Positions 6,541 to 10,744 of a stretch of DNA of 10,744 bases are shown here, piece after piece. Each line of letters opens with the position of its first letter. Position 1 is the first letter of the stretch. Origin of the DNA: Bacteroidales bacterium UBA6408 (GTDB lineage Bacteria > Bacteroidota > Bacteroidia > Bacteroidales > UBA932); contig DJPQ01000096.1 in assembly GCA_002439805.1 (NCBI GenBank), positions 343-11,086 on the forward strand, written 5' to 3'. Both the position numbers and the translations under genes were made by a program. The notes under the pieces were generated by a model. That model ran no database searches, was not told the DNA's origin, and was given only the letters and a program-made list of their open reading frames with translations.

Positions 6541-7170
6541 ATGAGTACAGTCCACATTATCGACCACCCGATGATTCAGCACAAACTGAGCATCATGCGT
6601 GACAAGAACACAGGTTCAAAGGATTTCAGACAGCTTCTGACGGAAATTTCACTTTTCATGGGTTATGAGGTCACCCGCGACCTTCCGCTTGACTACAAGG
6701 AGATTGAGACGCCTATCTGCAAGATGATGGCGCCGAAGGTTTCAGGCCGAAAGCTTGCCATCGTTCCTATCCTCCGTGCCGGAATGGGCATGCTTGAGGG
6801 CATGCTGACCCTTATTCCTGTGGCGAAGGTCGGGCACATCGGACTGTACCGTGACGAGGAGACCCACGAGCCTGTGGAGTATTTCTGCAAGCTTCCCGAG
6901 GACATCCAGCAGAGGCTCGTCATCGTGACGGACCCTATGCTTGCGACGGGCGGAAGCTCAATCGACGCGCTCACGCTCCTGAAGAAGCACGGCTGCGCGA
7001 ACATCCGTCTTATGTGCCTTGTCGCCGCTCCGGAGGGAATCAAGAAAGTGCAGGAGGCTCACCCGGACGTTGACATCTATGTCGCCGCCGTTGACGACCA
7101 CCTGAACGAGAACGCCTACATTGTGCCGGGACTGGGCGATGCCGGTGACCGAATCTTCGGAACAAAATAA
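6541..7170 (+). CDS. upp: Uracil phosphoribosyltransferase
   Basis: This gene encodes a 209-residue enzyme that converts uracil and PRPP to UMP in the cytoplasm, the uracil salvage step. The N-terminus from 6541, MSTVHIIDHPMIQHKLSIMR, matches the family start. The PRPP-binding loop is DPMLATGGSS, residues 131-140. The C-terminus has the family's GLGDAGDRIFGTK ending. Length equals the usual 208-210 residues. The reading frame is open back to an ATG at 6448, but that extension of 31 residues overlaps the promoter at 6427-6459 and has no family counterpart. There is no strong Shine-Dalgarno site, only an AT-rich stretch, as is usual in Bacteroidota. It is divergent from a nucleoside kinase and followed after 4 nt by a GNAT-domain gene, with which it is probably cotranscribed. 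Confidence 0.96.
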   Translation: MSTVHIIDHPMIQHKLSIMRDKNTGSKDFRQLLTEISLFMGYEVTRDLPLDYKEIETPICKMMAPKVSGRKLAIVPILRAGMGMLEGMLTLIPVAKVGHIGLYRDEETHEPVEYFCKLPEDIQQRLVIVTDPMLATGGSSIDALTLLKKHGCANIRLMCLVAAPEGIKKVQEAHPDVDIYVAAVDDHLNENAYIVPGLGDAGDRIFGTK

Positions 7171-7174
7171 GACT

Positions 7175-9286
7175 ATGGACCTAACCTTTGTTTCGTACGC
7201 AGACAACGACGGAGGTCTTATTGAGGACTTTCGTCGTATTTATACGGAGGCGTTCCCGGACATTGATGAACGCGAGCCGTATGAAAACATACAGAGGAGG
7301 ATTTCGTCTTCAGATTCGCTGCCCGGAACCGTCGCCTGCATACTGACCGACGACGGAAAGGTTGTCGGCGGGCTTCTGTCTGATTTCTATGTCTTCGATG
7401 ACTCTTCGACCTTTGACCTGGAGGTCATATATATTGCCGTGGATTCTGATTTCAGAAGGGCGGGGCACGGCAGGAAACTGCTTACGGAAGGACTAGGACT
7501 CTCTGTTTCTCGGCTGGAGGAGCTTACAGGAAAGACGCTTCGCAATATCTATTTAGAGACGGAGAATCCTTTCAAGGTTAAGAAAGAGTACTTTGACCCG
7601 ATTTCAAGGCTGAGATTTTTCAGTTCACTTGGGGCGATGAGAGTCCCGATAGACTACCGTCAGCCTCCTCTTGATGATACTTCCGGGTGGGCTGACAATC
7701 TGTTCCTCATGGTTCTGCCGTATCCCGGGAAAGAACCGGAAAAGATGTTGGACAAAGGAGAGCTGGAGGCTTTTCTCACTGCCTTCTATCAGGGGCTGTC
7801 AGTTTCAGACGCTCCTTTTTACGATGCTTTCCGAAAGGATATCGACAGGGTGGCGGAGGTTGACGAGGCTAAGCACCGTGTCGTGAGGCTGGATTCTCTG
7901 TTGGAGACACCGTCGTTCCTGATAGATGATGTTTCCGTCCTGTCCCACTACCGGATGAGGGGCTGCCGATTCAGCGAGGAGGATGAATCAGACCTGAAGA
8001 CCTGTCCGGTGTTTGAGTCGTATGAGTGTGACCTGATGGATTATGCCCATCAGGAGCGTGGTCACAGGCCATTCCGCACCTATCATATAAAGTCATATAA
8101 GGGCGTGAGACTCGGACTTCCTAAGTTTTACAGCTTTACGTCGGAGGGGCATACGTTCTACCGCTTGTCAAAGGTTGATTCCGTTGAGGTGGATCTCTCC
8201 CTGAACTGTTCTTCCAGAGGCCGCGGCATAGATGAGGACGGACGCTATATAGTCTCTCTTTCCGTAAGGCCATCCGAAGGAACTTCTTTTGATGAACTGT
8301 CGCTGATAAAGCTCGTGACACTGTTCGGAAGCCGTCAGGAGAATTATTTTGCCTATCCGGATAACAGATTCACGGACTTATGCGTGAGTGTGGATGGCGG
8401 AGAAAGTTCAATGAATATCTTTGAATTCATCGGACACTATGTGGCTGACTGCGGCGAAAGTCTGATCGGGGCGCCGCAATTTGAATGCTGCCGCACGGGG
8501 ACGACCGAGATGGAACTTTCAAGCGTCCGGAGAGCCGATGACGGGAACGGTGTCTTTGCGGATTATGACGAATTTTATAAGGCACTTGCATCCGCATCCC
8601 CGGCTGAATCAAAGTGGAACAAGACATTGTGCGGCATTCTGCTCGGCATATTCGATTTCGACAGGATGAACAGCGCGGAGATTTTCGACACAATAAAGCC
8701 CTTGGTCGAGCGAAAGGCCTCGTTCATGCTGCTGTGCCGCGGTCATCTGATGAAAGTCTGCTTTGAGCAGAACAAGGAAAGGGTTGAGAACATATTCATT
8801 TCTCCATACCTTATGATTCCAAGCGTCGCTCTTGCCTACAATGAGATGATCCTTGACGGATGCGAGGCATCTCTTGCTGCCATAAAGGCGGATGATCCGG
8901 GGCGTTACGTCGGGTTTTACTCGAAGATTAAAAACGACACTTCCGCATTGCAGAATGTCCGGCATACACTCTCCCTTCAGTATATACCGAACTGCTTCAA
9001 TTACCCAAGTGAGCGTGAAATCTTCCTTTCGGGTGAAAATAAGCGCGGACTGCGGGTGAGGCTTGGTAAGCTGAAGAAGAATATGGAGATGTCCCAGGAT
9101 GAGATAGATCAACGCAAGTCCCGCTATTCCATATTCATCGACACGATTCAGAACTGCATACTTGTCATCCTGGCGATACTTCAGGTCTATACCGCCGTAA
9201 ATCGGCTGCATTGGCTCTTCATCGCTTTCCTGATTCTTACTGTGGCTTTCGGAGCGGACATTGCCTGCAAGAAACTCAGAGAATAG
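7175..9286 (+). CDS. GNAT-domain protein with large unknown region and two C-terminal TM segments
   Basis: A 703-residue protein of unknown function. The N-terminal part (about 1-175) is a GNAT N-acetyltransferase domain. After the strand LEVIYIAVD comes the acetyl-CoA pyrophosphate loop RRAGHG (94-99, fitting RxxGxG), then a family-like ending around IYLETENP and FFSSLGAMRVPIDY. Residues about 200-600 match nothing I recognise and include a SPYLMIPSVALAYNE stretch from 543. From about 610 the chain is charged and helical. Two hydrophobic segments follow, about 658-675 and 680-698, and a short basic tail. The end resembles the two-helix membrane module of CorA-like proteins, but no GMN motif lies between the helices. 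It is probably an inner-membrane protein with the acetyltransferase domain in the cytoplasm. The ATG at 7175 is preferred over 7121, which lies within upp. It starts 4 nt after the upp stop, which suggests cotranscription and perhaps translational coupling. The substrate is unknown. Confidence 0.8.
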   Translation: MDLTFVSYADNDGGLIEDFRRIYTEAFPDIDEREPYENIQRRISSSDSLPGTVACILTDDGKVVGGLLSDFYVFDDSSTFDLEVIYIAVDSDFRRAGHGRKLLTEGLGLSVSRLEELTGKTLRNIYLETENPFKVKKEYFDPISRLRFFSSLGAMRVPIDYRQPPLDDTSGWADNLFLMVLPYPGKEPEKMLDKGELEAFLTAFYQGLSVSDAPFYDAFRKDIDRVAEVDEAKHRVVRLDSLLETPSFLIDDVSVLSHYRMRGCRFSEEDESDLKTCPVFESYECDLMDYAHQERGHRPFRTYHIKSYKGVRLGLPKFYSFTSEGHTFYRLSKVDSVEVDLSLNCSSRGRGIDEDGRYIVSLSVRPSEGTSFDELSLIKLVTLFGSRQENYFAYPDNRFTDLCVSVDGGESSMNIFEFIGHYVADCGESLIGAPQFECCRTGTTEMELSSVRRADDGNGVFADYDEFYKALASASPAESKWNKTLCGILLGIFDFDRMNSAEIFDTIKPLVERKASFMLLCRGHLMKVCFEQNKERVENIFISPYLMIPSVALAYNEMILDGCEASLAAIKADDPGRYVGFYSKIKNDTSALQNVRHTLSLQYIPNCFNYPSEREIFLSGENKRGLRVRLGKLKKNMEMSQDEIDQRKSRYSIFIDTIQNCILVILAILQVYTAVNRLHWLFIAFLILTVAFGADIACKKLRE

Positions 9287-9310
9287 GTCGTGCCGGCATT
9301 GTAATAAGAG

Positions 9311-9351
9311 AATCCCCGAAACTTCTGTTTTCATGGAACGTTCCGGGGATT
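9311..9351. terminator. Bidirectional terminator between convergent operons
   Basis: AATCCCCG 9311-9318 pairs with CGGGGATT 9344-9351. After one mismatch (9319/9343), AAC 9320-9322 pairs with GTT 9340-9342. The loop is 17 nt. It lies between the stop of the GNAT gene (9286) and the stop of the potD-like gene (9376), so it can serve both strands. Flanking T-rich tracts are weak on each side. Confidence 0.6.
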
Positions 9352-9375
9352 ATGCTATTTGTGTCTGAGTCGCGT

Positions 9376-10674
9376 CTATTTCCTGCGCTTCTTGCCGCCC
9401 TTTTTCTTGCGACTGTTGAGAATCACGACTATGATGACTGCGATGACTGCGACGGCTATGCAGATGTAGGTGAAGTAGCCGGCGTTGTCGCCCTTGACGC
9501 GAGACCACATCTTGAGGAGAGCTTCGGTGCGGTCGCCATTATCGTGCATCATTCCGCAGCGTGCCATGATTGACGCGTCCGGGTACTGAATCGGATTGAT
9601 GCAGACAGCTTTCGCCTTTTCTCCGAAGAAATAGCTTGCGTCTATAGGTGAATATGCGGCCGTGTCGGTGATTGAGTTCAGAATCTCATCTCCTCCGACG
9701 GCGCTGACATACCCGATCTCGTCCATGTTACGGAGGGCATTCTCTGGCATGCACATATAGTTTATGAAATATCGTGCGGCCTGAATGTTTTTTGCATACT
9801 TTGGAATTACCCAGCCGTCGAACCATACGATGCTTCCCTCGTGAGGCACTTCGTAGTCAAGCTTTACTCCGATTTTAGCCGCCTCTTCTATTGCCCACTG
9901 TGCATCACCGCTCCAGTCGAGGTTAATCCATGCCTTCTCCTTGGTCATTTCTTCTTTACCGAAATCGGCTTCCCATCCGAGGACATTTCCTTTTACCTGA
10001 TTTAGAAAGTCTTCGACGAGGGCAATGTATTCATCAGAGGCATTGAACGTTATATCTTTGATGTTCAATTCTCCGGAATCAATTTCCTTCTTGTGAAGCG
10101 CGATTGTGAGAGCCGTATAGACATCTCTGAATGCGTCCTTGATGAAAATCTTGTTCTTAAACTTTGGATTCTTGAGGCATTCCCATGTCGAGGCCTCTTC
10201 CTTGGTGACATACTTTGGATTGTACAGCAATCCTGTCGTTCCCCACATATAGCCTACCGCATAGTCATTGGCGTTCTTGCCGGAACCTTCGATTTCATTG
10301 AATTTCTCCCTGATGTACGGAGCGATGCCGCTGATGTAGTTCGGCGTCTTGCCGAAGTCGGTGTCTATCTTGAGGAGCAGGTTCTGGCGGAGCATACGCT
10401 CGATGATATATTCTGACGGACACACGACGTCGAAGTCCTCGTGTCCGAGTTCAATCTTCGAGAGCATGATTTCATTGACGTCGAAGAGCTGGTAGATGAT
10501 TTCCACCTCCTCGCCGGTCTGTTCCCTGTACCATGTCTTGAATTCGTCGAGCAGAGCCTCGTCGATGTAGTCTGCCCAGTTATAAATCTTCAGGGTGTGT
10601 TCCCTGTCGGCGGCGCCGCAGATTGTGGCCGCCCCGAAAAGAATGCCCGCAAGTGCGGAGAAAAACCTTTTCAT
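9376..10674 (-). CDS. potD: Spermidine/putrescine ABC transporter substrate-binding protein (PotD-like), C-terminally anchored
   Basis: This 432-residue protein should capture polyamines in the periplasm and pass them to the PotBC permease. Residues 1-22 form a signal peptide. Cys19 is present, but the preceding residues (A-T-I) do not make a good lipobox. The mature part begins with LKIYNWADYI, as in PotD, and continues with DFDVVCPSEYIIERM, DYAVGYMWGTTGLLYNP and WFDGWVIP. W284 and D286 correspond to ligand-contact positions of E. coli PotD as far as can be judged by eye. Unlike E. coli PotD (348 residues, soluble), this protein ends with a hydrophobic helix at about 402-419 and a tail rich in lysine and arginine (422-432). 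It therefore appears tethered to the inner membrane, with the tail in the cytoplasm. It overlaps the preceding permease gene by 4 nt and is the last gene of a minus-strand operon. Confidence 0.92.
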   Translation of the reverse strand: MKRFFSALAGILFGAATICGAADREHTLKIYNWADYIDEALLDEFKTWYREQTGEEVEIIYQLFDVNEIMLSKIELGHEDFDVVCPSEYIIERMLRQNLLLKIDTDFGKTPNYISGIAPYIREKFNEIEGSGKNANDYAVGYMWGTTGLLYNPKYVTKEEASTWECLKNPKFKNKIFIKDAFRDVYTALTIALHKKEIDSGELNIKDITFNASDEYIALVEDFLNQVKGNVLGWEADFGKEEMTKEKAWINLDWSGDAQWAIEEAAKIGVKLDYEVPHEGSIVWFDGWVIPKYAKNIQAARYFINYMCMPENALRNMDEIGYVSAVGGDEILNSITDTAAYSPIDASYFFGEKAKAVCINPIQYPDASIMARCGMMHDNGDRTEALLKMWSRVKGDNAGYFTYICIAVAVIAVIIVVILNSRKKKGGKKRRK

Positions 10675-10744
10675 TTCTTTTTGTTTGATTTTATTGACCT
10701 TATGTTAATGATAATCAGAAGAATGAGCACGAATATGAAGATGA
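10671..10744 (-). CDS. potC: ABC transporter permease, C-terminal end (PotC-like, partial)
   Basis: Reading the minus strand from the right edge, 23 codons are open before a TGA at 10673-10671. They encode a hydrophobic helix (IFIFVLILLIIINI) followed by a basic tail (RSIKSNKKK). This looks like the last transmembrane helix of a PotC-type permease. The stop overlaps the ATG of the PotD-like gene as ATGA, the usual sign of translational coupling in an operon. Family identity is inferred mainly from the neighbour and gene order, because only the end of the gene is in the window. Confidence 0.75.
   Translation of the reverse strand, partial: IFIFVLILLIIINIRSIKSNKKK

Noticed and set aside
7121..7174. 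Earlier ATG for the GNAT gene, within the end of upp
   Set aside because: It would overlap upp by 50 nt. The added residues are simply the out-of-frame reading of the upp C-terminus, and the GNAT domain begins naturally at 7175.
8609..9334. Open frame of 241 residues on the minus strand
   Set aside because: It is antisense to the C-terminal half of the GNAT/two-TM gene and runs into the hairpin at 9311-9351. No domain or promoter supports it.

Overview
The window looks like a chromosomal segment of a member of the Bacteroidales (Bacteroidota). Three things point that way. Promoters fit the Bacteroidota pattern (a TTTG-like -33 element, about 19-21 nt, then TAnnTTTG) rather than -35/-10 boxes. 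Shine-Dalgarno sites are mostly weak. The gene set includes a TGS-domain nucleoside kinase typical of that phylum. No genus can be named from the sequence alone.

Layout. Positions 1-24 look like the 3' end of a 5S rRNA, so an rRNA operon ends here, closed by a strong terminator (26-66). A 230-nt non-coding stretch follows, built from two diverged copies of a GC-rich, hairpin-forming repeat (period 107 nt). Next comes a second copy of the last 19 nt of the 5S tail with its own, different terminator (296-352). Two plus-strand accessory genes follow: a complete MmeI-like single-chain restriction-modification enzyme (420-3251) and an AAA_14/DUF4143 ATPase (3286-4635). Each has a good Bacteroidota-type promoter. 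A 17-bp direct repeat spans their junction.

From about 4640 the sequence becomes visibly more GC-rich and housekeeping in character. A TGS-phosphoribulokinase/uridine-kinase-family nucleoside kinase lies on the minus strand (4689-6353). It is divergent from upp, uracil phosphoribosyltransferase (6541-7170, plus), and their candidate promoters overlap. The two genes together suggest a pyrimidine or nucleoside salvage locus. Four bases after upp begins a 703-residue protein with an N-terminal GNAT acetyltransferase domain, a long unrecognised middle and two C-terminal membrane segments (7175-9286). This is the least explained gene in the window. A hairpin separates it from a convergent polyamine-transport operon on the minus strand: PotD-like binding protein (9376-10674), preceded by the end of a PotC-like permease overlapping it by 4 nt (10671-10744).

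The items most worth following up are the GNAT/two-TM protein coupled to upp, the duplicated 5S tail next to the restriction-modification island, and the PotD-like protein carrying a C-terminal membrane anchor.
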